A stretch of DNA of 47,201 bases from contig NZ_JAKGAP010000056.1 in NCBI RefSeq assembly GCF_021532375.1, positions 1-47,201 of the forward strand, written 5' to 3'. The position numbers were made by a program, and so were the translations under genes. The notes under the pieces are model-generated. The model saw nothing but the letters and a program-made list of their open reading frames with translations, was not told the DNA's origin and did no database searches. This DNA comes from Paenibacillus alkaliterrae. Lineage in GTDB: Bacteria; Bacillota; Bacilli; Paenibacillales; Paenibacillaceae. Numbering within the stretch: position 1 is the first letter of the stretch; every line of letters begins with the position of its first letter. Shown here piece by piece: positions 32,699-42,220 of the stretch.

Positions 32699-33505
32699 TT
32701 ACACCTGCCCTTCGTTCGTTTGGACAATACGCGTACCTACGCCGCCCTCGCGGACCGCCTTCGTTAACACGCCCGGCTCCTCGCCGCTCACGATGACAAC
32801 CTCGCGCACCCGGCCTTGAATGCATTGAATCGCCGCGCGCACTTTCGGAATCATGCCGCCGTAAATCTCGCCGCTTGCGATCATCTCTTCAATTTGTTCA
32901 ACCGTGACAACAGGGAGCACCTGCTTTACCCCATCCACCGTCTTCAAAATGCCCGGAACATCCGTCACAACGATCATCCGTTCTACGCCGAGATGCGAGG
33001 CGACGGCGCCAGCGGCCGTATCCGCGTTAATGTTGTAGCGCTGTCCTGGCGCGTCAATACCGATCGGCGCAACGACGGGAATGTAGCCCATTTCCATGAC
33101 GCCTTCGATGATCGCCGCATTCACATCCGTTACGTCGCCTACGAAGCCAATTTCCGCAGCATTGGCAACAGGCTTGGCTTGAATCAACATGCCGTCGACA
33201 CCGGACAGGCCGAGCGCTTTCGCGCCGTTGATTTGAATTTTACGAACGATCTCCTTATTAATGCGGCCCGCAAGCACCATTTCGACCACGTCAAGCACCG
33301 CATCATTGGTTTTTCGCAAGCCATTCACGAATCCGGTCTCGATGCCGAGCTTGCCGAGCGTCTCCGAAATAGCAGGACCGCCGCCATGCACGATAACCGG
33401 ACGCACGCCCGCAAGCTGCAGCTCCCGCAGCTCATCAAAAAAGCTATTCGGAAGCGCCGCCAGCGTGCTGCCTCCGCATTTCATAACAAACCGCTGTTCC
33501 GTCAC
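32699..33505 (-). CDS. argB: Acetylglutamate kinase
   Basis: 268 residues from GTG 33505, which has GGAGGG 9 nt upstream; the in-frame ATG at 33529 has no ribosome binding site. N-terminal phosphate loop KCGGSTLA (usually K-GGS), HGGGPAI for the substrate, and NINADTAAGAVASHL near the ATP site. It phosphorylates N-acetylglutamate, often the arginine-inhibited step; no N-terminal extension of the long regulated type is seen, so feedback control is uncertain. Confidence 0.96.
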   Translation of the reverse strand: MTEQRFVMKCGGSTLAALPNSFFDELRELQLAGVRPVIVHGGGPAISETLGKLGIETGFVNGLRKTNDAVLDVVEMVLAGRINKEIVRKIQINGAKALGLSGVDGMLIQAKPVANAAEIGFVGDVTDVNAAIIEGVMEMGYIPVVAPIGIDAPGQRYNINADTAAGAVASHLGVERMIVVTDVPGILKTVDGVKQVLPVVTVEQIEEMIASGEIYGGMIPKVRAAIQCIQGRVREVVIVSGEEPGVLTKAVREGGVGTRIVQTNEGQV

Positions 33506-33534
33506 TGTTCCATACCCTCCAGCATCCACTTTAC

Positions 33535-34779
33535 TTACGTCCGGTATGCCGCGTTAATGCGGACATAATCATACGTTAAATCGCAGCCCCAAGCTGTCGC
33601 CTGACCTTCGCCGATATGAAGATCGACGCGAATGACCACGGTATCGCCCTTCAAATATTCCAAAGCAGCCTCTTCATCGAAGACGATCGGACGGGATTGC
33701 TCCAATGTCAAAATAGAACCGAGACGAATATCGACCGTCTCCGGATTAACCGGCTGGCCTGCGCGGCCGACCGCCGCGATAATGCGGCCCCAGTTCGCGT
33801 CTGCGCCGAACACGGCCGATTTCACGAGCGAAGACCCGATTACCGTCTTCGCAATCGCTTGGGCGGAATCGTCGCTGACCGCTCCCCTCACCTGCACCTC
33901 AACGAGCTTCGTCGCGCCTTCGCCGTCGCGCGCGATCGCTTTCGCCAGCACCTCGCACACATGGCGAACGGCTGCCGCAAATGCTGCCCAGCCCTTGTGC
34001 TGCGGCGTAAGCTCGCTGTTGCCGGCAAGTCCGCTTGCCATGGCGACAAGCATATCGTTCGTGCTCGTATCGCCGTCAACCGTAATCATATTAAACGTCA
34101 GATCCGTTGCCTGGCGCAGCATTTGCTGCAGCGCCGCGCCGCCGATAGCGGCATCCGTCGTAACGAAGCCAAGCATTGTCGCCATGTTCGGGTGAATCAT
34201 ACCCGAGCCCTTAGCCGCGCCCGCTACATACACGCGCTTGCCGTCAAGCTCAAGCTCGACGCATACCATTTTTTGAACCAAATCCGTCGTCAGAATCGCC
34301 TGGCAGAAATCATCCGCGCCTTCGCGATTGCCATCCAGACGCGCTGGAAGGCCTTCGATTCCGCTGCGTACTTTGTCCATTTTGAGAGGCTCGCCAATGA
34401 CGCCTGTCGAAGCAACCGCCACATGATCCGCGGATACGCCAATCGACTCGGCAAAGCGCGCACGCATCTCGTAAGCGTCCGCTTCGCCTTGCTTGCCCGT
34501 GCATGCATTCGCATTGCCGCTGTTCACAAGCACCGCGCGCAGCACGCCGCCCGATCCGATGCTCTCGCGCGTTACTTGAAGCGGTGCCGCTTGAAACACG
34601 TTCGTCGTATAAACGCCCGCCGCCGCTGCCGGCACCTCGCAGACGATTGCGCCCAGATCATGACGCGTCGTTTTTTTCAGACCGCAGTGCAGTCCGCCCG
34701 CCTTAAAGCCCTGCGGCGTCGTTATCGAGCCGTCCTCGACGACCGAGAAAGCTGCCTTTGCCGAATTATCCTGTCCCAT
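33535..34779 (-). CDS. argJ: Bifunctional ornithine acetyltransferase/N-acetylglutamate synthase
   Basis: 414 residues. The self-cleavage site is Ala200-Thr201 in HPNMATMLGF; Thr201 becomes the nucleophile of the beta chain. Ends ...YVRINAAYRT, the usual ArgJ C-terminus. It recycles the acetyl group from acetylornithine to glutamate; in bifunctional forms it also uses acetyl-CoA. With no argA seen, the bifunctional type is likely but not proven. ATG with GAAGGAG upstream, 42 nt after argC. Confidence 0.98.
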   Translation of the reverse strand: MGQDNSAKAAFSVVEDGSITTPQGFKAGGLHCGLKKTTRHDLGAIVCEVPAAAAGVYTTNVFQAAPLQVTRESIGSGGVLRAVLVNSGNANACTGKQGEADAYEMRARFAESIGVSADHVAVASTGVIGEPLKMDKVRSGIEGLPARLDGNREGADDFCQAILTTDLVQKMVCVELELDGKRVYVAGAAKGSGMIHPNMATMLGFVTTDAAIGGAALQQMLRQATDLTFNMITVDGDTSTNDMLVAMASGLAGNSELTPQHKGWAAFAAAVRHVCEVLAKAIARDGEGATKLVEVQVRGAVSDDSAQAIAKTVIGSSLVKSAVFGADANWGRIIAAVGRAGQPVNPETVDIRLGSILTLEQSRPIVFDEEAALEYLKGDTVVIRVDLHIGEGQATAWGCDLTYDYVRINAAYRT

Positions 34780-34821
34780 CGTAAAATCGAATCTCCTTCA
34801 CGGATATGAGTATAAGTATGA

Positions 34822-35871
34822 TTACGGATAAACCGGAACAAATTGCAGACCTAGCGTCTCGTCCCAGCCCATCATTAAATTCAGGTTTTGAATCGCTTGG
34901 CCAGCTGCGCCTTTAACAAGGTTGTCGATTACAGACACGATTGTGACGCGACTCGTCCGCTTGTCAACCGCGAAGCCGATATCGCAATAATTAGAGCCCC
35001 ATACTTCCTTCGTCGCCGGCCATTGGCCTTCCGGACGAACACGAACGAAGCGGCGGCCTTCATAATAGGAACGATACAATTCGATAAAATCCTTCGTGCT
35101 CCGCTCGCCCAGAACGTTCGCATACATCGTCGACATAATCCCCCGTGTCATCGGCACGAGATGTGTCGTGAATGTCGTAATGACCGGCTTGCCTGCAACA
35201 TCCGACAAGACCATCTCGATTTCAGGGATATGCTGATGCTGATTCAGCTTATAAGCTTTTAAATTTTCGTTCAGCTCCGAATAATGAGTACCGAGTGAAG
35301 CGCCGCGGCCCGCACCGGATACTCCCGACTTCGCATCGATAATAATTGTCGAAGGATCGATCCAGCCTTCTTTTACCGCAGGAATAAGTCCTAACAGAGT
35401 TGCCGTTGGGTAACAGCCTGGGTTGGAAATGAAAGGCGCGTCAAGCGAGCGATTGCCATAAATTTCGGAAAGTCCAAATACCGCCTGCTGCAAAAAAGAC
35501 TCCTCTGCCGCTGTTTTCTTATACCATTGCTCATAAAGGGCTGGGGATTTCAACCGGAAATCTCCGGACAGATCGATAATTTTCAAGCCTGCCTCCAGAA
35601 GCTGCGGCACAAGTTTAGCCGCCACGCCCGCTGGTGTCGCCAAAAATACAACGTCTGCCTTCGCCTTGATCACCGCAGGCTCCACATCATCGAGCAGCTC
35701 CTCGCGGATGCCCGTCAGATGAGGGTAGCCTTCCGCTATCGGCGTTCCTGCGCTGGACGATGAAATGACCGATGTCACCTCGGCCAGCGGATGGGAAGCG
35801 AGCAATCTGATTAGCTCTACGCCACCGTAGCCGGTAGAGCCGATAATCGCAATTTTCACCTTTGTTGTCAT
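34822..35871 (-). CDS. argC: N-acetyl-gamma-glutamyl-phosphate reductase
   Basis: 349 residues from ATG 35871 (MTTKVKIAIIGSTGYGGVEL), with GGGGAGAG about 7 nt upstream. The frame stays open another 83 codons to 36120, but that part is AT-rich, unrelated to ArgC and covers the promoter. NADPH fold GSTGYGG (11-17) and catalytic Cys153 in NPGCYPT. First gene of argCJBDFGH. Confidence 0.97.
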   Translation of the reverse strand: MTTKVKIAIIGSTGYGGVELIRLLASHPLAEVTSVISSSSAGTPIAEGYPHLTGIREELLDDVEPAVIKAKADVVFLATPAGVAAKLVPQLLEAGLKIIDLSGDFRLKSPALYEQWYKKTAAEESFLQQAVFGLSEIYGNRSLDAPFISNPGCYPTATLLGLIPAVKEGWIDPSTIIIDAKSGVSGAGRGASLGTHYSELNENLKAYKLNQHQHIPEIEMVLSDVAGKPVITTFTTHLVPMTRGIMSTMYANVLGERSTKDFIELYRSYYEGRRFVRVRPEGQWPATKEVWGSNYCDIGFAVDKRTSRVTIVSVIDNLVKGAAGQAIQNLNLMMGWDETLGLQFVPVYP

Positions 35872-36043
35872 AGTAATCTCTCCCCGAAACTGGACGCCGC
35901 AGACCTGTTTTTTCGCTTGCTCGGCAAGCTCGTTGCAGCTCCATCTATTGCTCTTTCCGACAGGTGGAAAGGTTGTCTTCTTCTTCAACTTATTATTGTA
36001 CATCATTCGGCAGTTGATGGAAATACGCTTATGGTTTCGTATT

Positions 36044-36072
36044 ATTATACATTCGAATTCATAAAAATACAA
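36044..36072 (-). promoter_or_regulatory. arg operon promoter with ARG-box-like sequence
   Basis: Minus strand: -35 TTGTAT (36067-36072), 17-bp spacer, -10 TATAAT (36044-36049), about 170 nt before argC. The plus strand over the spacer (36054-36071) matches the B. subtilis ARG box at about 12-13 of 18 positions (ATTCATAAAAATACAA), so ArgR/AhrC could block polymerase here. The 170-nt leader contains no T-box motif (no TGGNACCGCG). Confidence 0.6.
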
Positions 36073-36172
36073 CGAACATTTGGAGCATTTGTTTGAACGT
36101 TTTTTAACTTTGCAGAGCAATTTAAAGCTTCCCTCGCCATTATAGCTTATGATAATATAAAAGGGAACGAGT

Positions 36173-36505
36173 GTTCTGTTTTATTATTTCGCAGACTTTT
36201 TGGAGCTCTTTTTCCCCGAAGTAAATGGCTTGCTCGATCACAATCGTACCAAGCTGCTTATGCAGGAGCTGCTCATTGACATTGTCGGCGAAGAACGTCG
36301 GAGCCTTGACTTATTAGTGGAAACCCGTTACAAATCGTTAGATGCCTACGTACTCGTTCATCTGGAGGCACAGTCTTACAAAGAAGCAGACTTTAATGAG
36401 CGGATGTTTATTTACTTCAGCCGACTATTCGAGCAACATCGGAAAGAACAAGACATGCTTGAATTGCCTCTAAATGATATTCAGAAGCTTTCCAAATCGC
36501 AATAA
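36173..36505 (+). pseudogene. Remnant of Rpn-family nuclease/transposase
   Basis: The frame reads FYYFADFLELFFPEV, then LDLLVETRYKSLDAYVLVHLEAQSY and FNERMFIYFSRLFEQHRK, typical of the N-terminal PD-(D/E)XK part of Rpn (PDDEXK transposase-like) proteins. The usual start (HDRLFK-type) is missing, and the frame ends about 100 residues later where full-length members continue to about 300. The only start in frame is TTG 36200, in the middle of the conserved LELFFPE segment. Clearly a truncated copy. Confidence 0.75.
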
Positions 36506-36549
36506 GAAATAAATGTCTTCTTTATTAATGTTAGAAAGGAGTCATTCGT

Positions 36550-36687
36550 GTGAATTGGTTGTTGGATTCGAAATTCGAAGCGTTAGATAGACCTTTATTT
36601 GAAAAAATAAAAAAGAAATACGAGCAAGGATATTCGATTGAGTATCTGGAAGGATACATAATTGGATATCAGGAAGCTCGCCATCTT
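36550..36687 (+). pseudogene. Short remnant after the Rpn fragment
   Basis: GTG 36550 has AAAGGAG 10 nt upstream and begins VNWLLDSKFEALDRPLFEKIKKKYEQG. The frame continues to 36951, but its latter part lies over the end of the yitT-like gene on the other strand and looks noncoding (low-complexity HRSCILTLSLPLPL). Perhaps a truncated accessory protein; I do not recognise it. Confidence 0.35.
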
Positions 36688-36747
36688 ACTCATCGCTCTT
36701 GTATCCTTACTCTTTCTTTACCTCTTCCCCTTTCCCATCACCGCCCA

Positions 36748-37632
36748 TCAACTCTCCAGCTTAAACCCCTGCCCCAGCACCTCAGCCGTATTGCTTATGA
36801 TTACAAAAGCGCCGGCGTCGATCGCCCGCACCAGCTGTTTCAGCTTCGGCACCTCATTTTGCCCAACGACGACCATAAGTACCGTCCGCCCCGTTCCCGT
36901 ATACCCCCCATGCCCGTCCAGTCTCGTCAATCCGCGGTCCAAATCATTTAGAATGGCATCCGCCACCGCTTCGGAATGATCGCTTATAATAAAAGCAACC
37001 TTAGAAAGCTGCAGCCCGCTCTGCACAAAATCAATCGTTTTGCTCGTGACGAACAGCCCGATCAGCGCGTACAGCGCAATCTCCGGCGATAGGATAAACC
37101 CTGCAGCCGCAATGACGCAGCCATCGAAGCATACGACCGCAAGGCTAAGCGGAAGCCCCGTATACCTATGCAATATTTGCGCAGCCAAATCGACGCCCCC
37201 CGTCGAGCCGCCGCCGCGAAACACTAAACCAAGACCCAAACCAACGCCGATACCGCCGTAGATTGCTGCAAGCAGCGGATTTTCCGTCGGAGACGACACC
37301 CCATCCGTTAGCAGCACGATTAAAGGCAGCAGCATCGAGCCGAGCGCTGTCTTGAACGCGAATCGCCGCCCCAACAGCCATAAGCCTGCTATGAACAACG
37401 GAATATTGATCGCCCATTGCGTGATCGCCGGCGTGATGCCCGCCAGCCGCTGAACAAGAATGGACACGCCTGACACCCCGCCGGACGCAATGCCGTTCGG
37501 CAACATGAACATATTAAAGCTTATCGCAACAATGATCGAGCCGATAAGCAGCTGCACTACGCTCCAAACCGACTGCGCCCGCGGACTCAGTGTCTTTCGG
37601 CCTTTTCTTCTTTTTACCGTGCCGCCCGCCAT
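36748..37632 (-). CDS. YitT family membrane protein
   Basis: 294 residues: five or six hydrophobic helices in the first 200 residues (first QLLIGSIIVAISFNMFMLP; GVGLGLGLVFRGGGSTGGVDLAA is characteristic of the DUF161 part), then a soluble DUF2179 domain (RGLTRLDGHGGYTGTGRTVLMVVV). Function unknown in this family. ATG with AAGGGG upstream. It lies downstream of the prfB terminator and appears to be its own unit. Confidence 0.92.
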   Translation of the reverse strand: MAGGTVKRRKGRKTLSPRAQSVWSVVQLLIGSIIVAISFNMFMLPNGIASGGVSGVSILVQRLAGITPAITQWAINIPLFIAGLWLLGRRFAFKTALGSMLLPLIVLLTDGVSSPTENPLLAAIYGGIGVGLGLGLVFRGGGSTGGVDLAAQILHRYTGLPLSLAVVCFDGCVIAAAGFILSPEIALYALIGLFVTSKTIDFVQSGLQLSKVAFIISDHSEAVADAILNDLDRGLTRLDGHGGYTGTGRTVLMVVVGQNEVPKLKQLVRAIDAGAFVIISNTAEVLGQGFKLES

Positions 37633-37663
37633 ACCTTCAATCCCCTTACAACCTCATATTCGC

Positions 37664-37702
37664 AAAAAGAAGAGCTCCACACCTCTAAGTGTTGGAACTC
37701 TT
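37664..37702 (-). terminator. secA-prfB terminator
   Basis: Stem GAAGAG...CCAACACT...AGGTGTGG...CTCTTC followed by TTTTTG on the minus strand, about 35 nt after the prfB stop. Confidence 0.9.
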
Positions 37703-37735
37703 CCCCCATGCTATGCATTCTTTCATGAAGACGCC

Positions 37736-38843
37736 CTAGTCATGACGGATCTGATTACGCAAATAACCGTCGATAAATGCGTCCAAATCGCCGTCCATCA
37801 CCGCGCCGACATTGCCCGTCTCCACGGACGTCCGATGATCCTTCACCATACTGTACGGATGGAACACGTAGGAACGAATTTGACTGCCCCAGGCAATATC
37901 CGACTGCTCGCCGCGGATCTCCGCCAAATGCTTGAGCTGTTCCTCGATCTTCCGTTCATACAGCTTGGAACGAAGCATGTTCATTGCCCGCTCGCGGTTC
38001 TGAATTTGTGACCGCTCCTGCTGACAAGCGACAACGATGCCCGACGGTATATGCGTAATCCGGATGGCCGACTCCGTCTTATTGACATGCTGTCCGCCCG
38101 CTCCGCTTGCCCGGTACGTATCGACCTTTAAATCCTCCGAACGAATCTCGATCTCTATACTGTCATCGATCTCCGGCACCACGTCGCAGGACGCAAACGA
38201 AGTATGACGACGGCCTGCCGAGTCGAACGGGGAAATACGAACGAGCCTGTGTACACCCTTCTCCGCCTTCAAATAGCCATAAGCATTATAGCCTTTGACT
38301 AGAATCGACACACTCTTAATACCTGCTTCGTCGCCGGGCAAATAGTCAAGCAGCTCTACCTTGAAACCGCGTTTCTCCGCCCAGCGCGTATACATCCGGT
38401 ACAGCATCAAGCCCCAGTCCTGCGACTCCGTGCCGCCCGCACCGGGGTGAAGCTCGAGAATCGCATTAAGCTTGTCATATGGCTGATTAAGCAGCAGCTG
38501 AAGCTCAAAACCATTTACCTTCTGCAAAAGCTCCTGCACGCCGTTCACCAGCTCCGACTCAAGCGACTCATCGCTCTCCTCTTCGGCCAGTTCCAGCATC
38601 ATCTGCAGGTCCTCTTGGTCGCTGTTCAGCCTTTCGTACTGCTCGACGACCGACTTTACGGCATTAAGCTCGGAAATAACGCTTTGCGCCTTCTCGTTAT
38701 CGTCCCAGAAATCGGGCTGCGTCATTTTTTCCTCGAAGTTCGCGATGATCTCCTGCTTAATATCTAAGTCAAAGAGACCCCCTGAGCTCTTGGAGACGCC
38801 CCGCCATTTCGCGCAGGTCTTGTTTCACCGTTATGTCTATCAT
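37736..38843 (-). CDS. prfB: Peptide chain release factor 2 (programmed +1 frameshift)
   Basis: 368 residues through a +1 frameshift. Frame 0 runs 24 codons from ATG 38843 to CTT followed by in-frame TGA (38769-38771); skipping one base continues [15 protein letters not shown] into the 329-codon main frame (ATG at 38725, which is not the true start). The site has all parts: an AGGGGG anti-SD-pairing element 3 nt upstream, CTT, and TGAC. GGQ loop in [12 protein letters not shown] and the RF2 stop-recognition SPF in [11 protein letters not shown] are present. RF2 reads UGA/UAA, and low RF2 favours the shift: self-regulation. Cotranscribed with secA (67 nt gap). Confidence 0.97.
38769..38783 (-). 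other. RF2 programmed frameshift site
   Basis: Minus strand: AGG GGG TCT CTT TGA C. Shine-Dalgarno-like AGGGGG, slippery CTT, stop TGA with C next, matching the known prfB recoding signal. Confidence 0.96.
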
Positions 38844-38910
38844 AGCGTAAGCTTCACCTCAAAATAGTTGTTTATCCCTTACCGTATGCCCCGCCGTTAA
38901 GAGCCGTTCC

Positions 38911-41418
38911 TTACTGACCGTGGCATTGCTTATATTTCTTGCCGCTCCCGCATGGACATGCATCGTTGCGTCCGACGGTTTCCTTGCGCTTAGCCGGGCG
39001 CTTCTCGCTCGCTTCCCCGCCGCCGCTTGTCGTCGTCGTTTGCCCTTTAGCGACCTCTTGGCGCTCCAGATTGCTTTCCACGCGCGCCTTCATAATATAT
39101 TTCGCGACTTCCTCTTGAATGTTCTCGATCATTTCCTTGAACATCTCGAAGCCCTCGAATTGATATTCGCGAAGCGGATCCGTACCGCCGTAAGCGCGCA
39201 AATGGATGCCTTGGCGAAGCTGATCCATCGCATCGATATGATCCATCCACTTGCTATCGACGGCTCTCAGTACGACAACCTTCTCGAACTCGCGCATCGT
39301 CTCCGCGCCGAGACGCTCTTCACGCTCATCGTAATACGCTACGACCTCGTTGTAGATATAGCCGATAATCTCTTCCTTCTCTTTGCCCCACAGCTCGTCC
39401 TTCGATAATGCGCCTTCCTCCAGGAAGTTCGCATGCGCATAATCAACGATCGCCTGCAGATCCCATTCCTCCGGAATATCCTCCGCGCAATGCGCTTCGA
39501 CGATCCGCTCGATAACCGGCTTAATCATATCCATAACTTCTTGACGGATATTCTCCGAGCCAAGAATTTCACGGCGCTGCTTATAAATAACTTCACGCTG
39601 TTGGTTCATCACATCGTCATATTGAAGGACCACTTTACGAATATCGAAGTTGTTGCCCTCCACGCGCTTTTGCGCGGACTCAATCGCCCTCGAAATCATG
39701 CGGCTCTCGATTGGCTGGTCTTCGTCCAATCCGAGACGATCCATCATTCCCATAATGTTCTCGGAGCCGAAGCGGCGCATAAGCTCATCCTCAAGCGACA
39801 AATAAAATTGCGACGAGCCCGGATCGCCTTGACGGCCGGCACGGCCGCGAAGCTGATTGTCGATACGACGGCTCTCATGCCGCTCCGTACCGATGATATG
39901 CAATCCGCCTAAATCGGCAACCGAATCGCCCAGCAAAATATCCGTACCGCGGCCGGCCATGTTCGTTGCAATCGTAACCGATCCGGACTGACCCGCACGG
40001 GAGATGATTTCCGCTTCCTCCGCATGGAATTTTGCATTCAGCACCTTATGCGTAATCCCTTTGCGCTTCAGCATGTCCGAAAGCTTCTCAGAGTTTTCGA
40101 TCGAAATCGTTCCGACGAGCACCGGCTGATTTTTGCTGTGGCGCTGCGAGATCTCTTCAACAACCGCTTTGAATTTACCCATTTCGGATTTATACACGAC
40201 GTCCGCAATATCCTCACGAATCATCGTACGGTTCGTAGGGACTTGAATAACGTCAAGACCGTAAATGCGCTTGAACTCTTCTTCCTCCGTCTTCGCCGTA
40301 CCCGTCATACCCGACAGCTTGCGGTACATACGGAAGTAGTTCTGGAACGTAATCGTCGCGAGCGTCATGCTCTCGTTCTGAACCTTCAGCTGCTCCTTAG
40401 CTTCAATCGCCTGGTGCAAGCCGTCGCTGTAACGGCGACCGGACATCAGACGTCCCGTAAATTCATCGACGATAACAACCTCGTCTTCTTCCACAACGTA
40501 ATCAACATCGCGCTTCATAATGAAGTTTGCTTTCAACGCTTGCTGAATATGATGGTTAAGCAGCACATTAGCATGATCGAACAGGTTTTCAATATGGAAC
40601 GCCTTCTCGGCCTTCTCCACGCCCGCTTCCGTCAGCATGACGCTGCGCAGCTTGATGTCGATCGTGAAATCTTCCTCTGTATTCAACCGGCTCACGAACC
40701 GGTCCGCGGCAAAATAAAGCTCCGTCGACTTCGCAGCCTGTCCTGAAATAATAAGCGGAGTCCGCGCCTCATCGACCAGAATGGAGTCAACCTCATCAAT
40801 AATGGAATAATAAAGCGGGCGCTGAACCATTTGCTCCTTGTAGAGCACCATGTTGTCGCGCAAATAATCGAAGCCGAACTCATTGTTCGTTCCATAAGTA
40901 ATATCGCAGGCGTAAGCGGCCTGCTTCTCGTCATGAGACAAGCCATGGAGATTACAGCCAACGGTCATGCCTAGAAAGTTATACAGCTGTCCCATGATCT
41001 CGCTGTCACGCTGAGCCAGATAGTTATTGACCGTAATGACATGAACGCCTTTGCCAAGCAACGCATTTAAATAAGTAGGAAGCGTAGCAACGAGCGTCTT
41101 GCCTTCACCCGTTCTCATTTCCGCGATCTTGCCTTCGTGGAGCACTATGCCGCCCATCAGCTGCACGTCGAAATGACGCATTCCAAGCGTACGCTTGGAT
41201 GCTTCCCTTACGGTAGCAAAAGCTTCCGGCAGCAGCTTGTCCATCGTCTCGCCTTTTTCGATTCTCGCCTTAAACTCCTCGGTCTTCGCGCGCAGCGCTT
41301 CGTCCGACAGATCCGTAAACTTCGATTCTATAGCATTGATCTCATCTACCGTCCGTTGGAGCCGTTTTACTTCTTTCTCGTTTGGATCACCAAATATCTT
41401 CCTCACAATTCCTAGCAT
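38911..41418 (-). CDS. secA: Protein translocase ATPase SecA
   Basis: 835 residues, normal for Gram-positive SecA. Walker [12 protein letters not shown] (about 98-108), [14 protein letters not shown], the second nucleotide fold with [10 protein letters not shown] and [13 protein letters not shown], the helical scaffold, and the C-terminal zinc-binding tail [14 protein letters not shown] that binds SecB/phospholipid. It drives Sec export at the membrane. ATG with AAAGGGG. Confidence 0.98.
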   Translation of the reverse strand: MLGIVRKIFGDPNEKEVKRLQRTVDEINAIESKFTDLSDEALRAKTEEFKARIEKGETMDKLLPEAFATVREASKRTLGMRHFDVQLMGGIVLHEGKIAEMRTGEGKTLVATLPTYLNALLGKGVHVITVNNYLAQRDSEIMGQLYNFLGMTVGCNLHGLSHDEKQAAYACDITYGTNNEFGFDYLRDNMVLYKEQMVQRPLYYSIIDEVDSILVDEARTPLIISGQAAKSTELYFAADRFVSRLNTEEDFTIDIKLRSVMLTEAGVEKAEKAFHIENLFDHANVLLNHHIQQALKANFIMKRDVDYVVEEDEVVIVDEFTGRLMSGRRYSDGLHQAIEAKEQLKVQNESMTLATITFQNYFRMYRKLSGMTGTAKTEEEEFKRIYGLDVIQVPTNRTMIREDIADVVYKSEMGKFKAVVEEISQRHSKNQPVLVGTISIENSEKLSDMLKRKGITHKVLNAKFHAEEAEIISRAGQSGSVTIATNMAGRGTDILLGDSVADLGGLHIIGTERHESRRIDNQLRGRAGRQGDPGSSQFYLSLEDELMRRFGSENIMGMMDRLGLDEDQPIESRMISRAIESAQKRVEGNNFDIRKVVLQYDDVMNQQREVIYKQRREILGSENIRQEVMDMIKPVIERIVEAHCAEDIPEEWDLQAIVDYAHANFLEEGALSKDELWGKEKEEIIGYIYNEVVAYYDEREERLGAETMREFEKVVVLRAVDSKWMDHIDAMDQLRQGIHLRAYGGTDPLREYQFEGFEMFKEMIENIQEEVAKYIMKARVESNLERQEVAKGQTTTTSGGGEASEKRPAKRKETVGRNDACPCGSGKKYKQCHGQ

Positions 41419-41454
41419 GGTTTTCCCCTTTCGTCTAACGCCTCATTGCCTTAA

Positions 41455-41483
41455 ATTGTATCAGTTTGTCGACATTGCCGCAA
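41455..41483 (-). promoter_or_regulatory. secA promoter (predicted)
   Basis: Minus strand: -35 TTGCGG (41478-41483), 17-bp spacer, -10 TACAAT (41455-41460), 36 bp before secA, after the hpf terminator. Confidence 0.65.
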
Positions 41484-41502
41484 CGAGGGTTGCTGGAAAT
41501 GA

Positions 41503-41533
41503 AAAAGCCCCTTCCCCGAATAGGAGAAAAGGC
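41503..41533 (-). terminator. hpf terminator
   Basis: Minus strand AGCCTTTTCTCC / GGGGAAGGGGCT hairpin then TTTTTC, about 25 nt after the hpf stop. Confidence 0.82.
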
Positions 41534-41557
41534 TCTTGTAATCAATAAGTATGAGTG

Positions 41558-42103
41558 CTAGCCTTGCTCAATTAATCCATACTTCCCGTCGCTCCGCTTA
41601 TAAACAACACTAACTTCCTTGCTGTCTACGTTGGAGAATACGAAAAAGTTATGTCCAACCATATTCATTTGCAAAATCGCTTCTTCTACGTCCATAGGCT
41701 TCAAATCGAAGCGCTTTGTTCGAACCAGCTCCAAATCGTCTTCCTCTTCCAGAACGCCGACTGCCGAGCCTTCTTCCCTGAACAAGGCGCGTACGCCGCT
41801 GCCTTGACGGAACTTGCGATTTACCTTTGTCTTATGTTTGCGTATTTGCCGTTCGAGTTTGTCTACAACGACATCAATGGATGCGTACATATCCTCGCTC
41901 TTCTCCTCGGCTCTCAGCATGGAGCCGATGATTGGGATGGTCACCTCTACAGTATGTTTTCCTTTGGTGACGGATAAGGTTACGTTCATTTCGGAGGTGA
42001 TTGGTTCTTCAAAATACTTATCCAATCGGCTGAGCTTCTTTTCGACGTAGTCTCTCAATGCATCTGTCACTTGAAAGTGTTGACCTCGAATGTTGTAGTT
42101 CAT
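41558..42103 (-). CDS. hpf: Ribosome hibernation promoting factor, long form
   Basis: 181 residues. N-terminal HPF/YfiA RNA-binding domain (1-105, MNYNIRGQHFQVTDALRDYVEKK), a linker, and the C-terminal dimerisation domain (about 125-181, KRFDLKPMDVEEAILQMNMVGHNFFVF). Long HPF pairs 70S ribosomes into inactive 100S dimers in stationary phase. Start ATG with AAAGGAGG. Own promoter. Confidence 0.97.
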   Translation of the reverse strand: MNYNIRGQHFQVTDALRDYVEKKLSRLDKYFEEPITSEMNVTLSVTKGKHTVEVTIPIIGSMLRAEEKSEDMYASIDVVVDKLERQIRKHKTKVNRKFRQGSGVRALFREEGSAVGVLEEEDDLELVRTKRFDLKPMDVEEAILQMNMVGHNFFVFSNVDSKEVSVVYKRSDGKYGLIEQG

Positions 42104-42130
42104 GGGGAAACGCCTCCTTTACATGTGCTT

Positions 42131-42160
42131 ATTATAGCATATGCTCATGGATGGAGTAAA
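42131..42160 (-). promoter_or_regulatory. hpf promoter (predicted)
   Basis: Minus strand: -35 TTTACT (42155-42160), 18-bp spacer, perfect -10 TATAAT (42131-42136), followed within 28 nt by the hpf ribosome binding site. Confidence 0.55.
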
Positions 42161-42220
42161 ACTATTTTCTATTAATTCGGAATTTTCTAACAAATCACAG
42201 AAATTGTGCAGATTATAGCT

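Noticed and set aside
32694..32825. 44-codon extension of argD
   Set aside because: Overlaps argB in another frame; arginine-rich shadow sequence. MSETQ start at 32693 fits the family.
35872..36043. T-box leader before the arg operon
   Set aside because: No T-box bulge motif (TGGNACCGCG) or antiterminator pair; leader only has minor stems.
35872..36120. 83-codon N-terminal extension of argC
   Set aside because: Covers the promoter and leader, is AT-rich and unlike ArgC; ATG 35871 has a good ribosome binding site.
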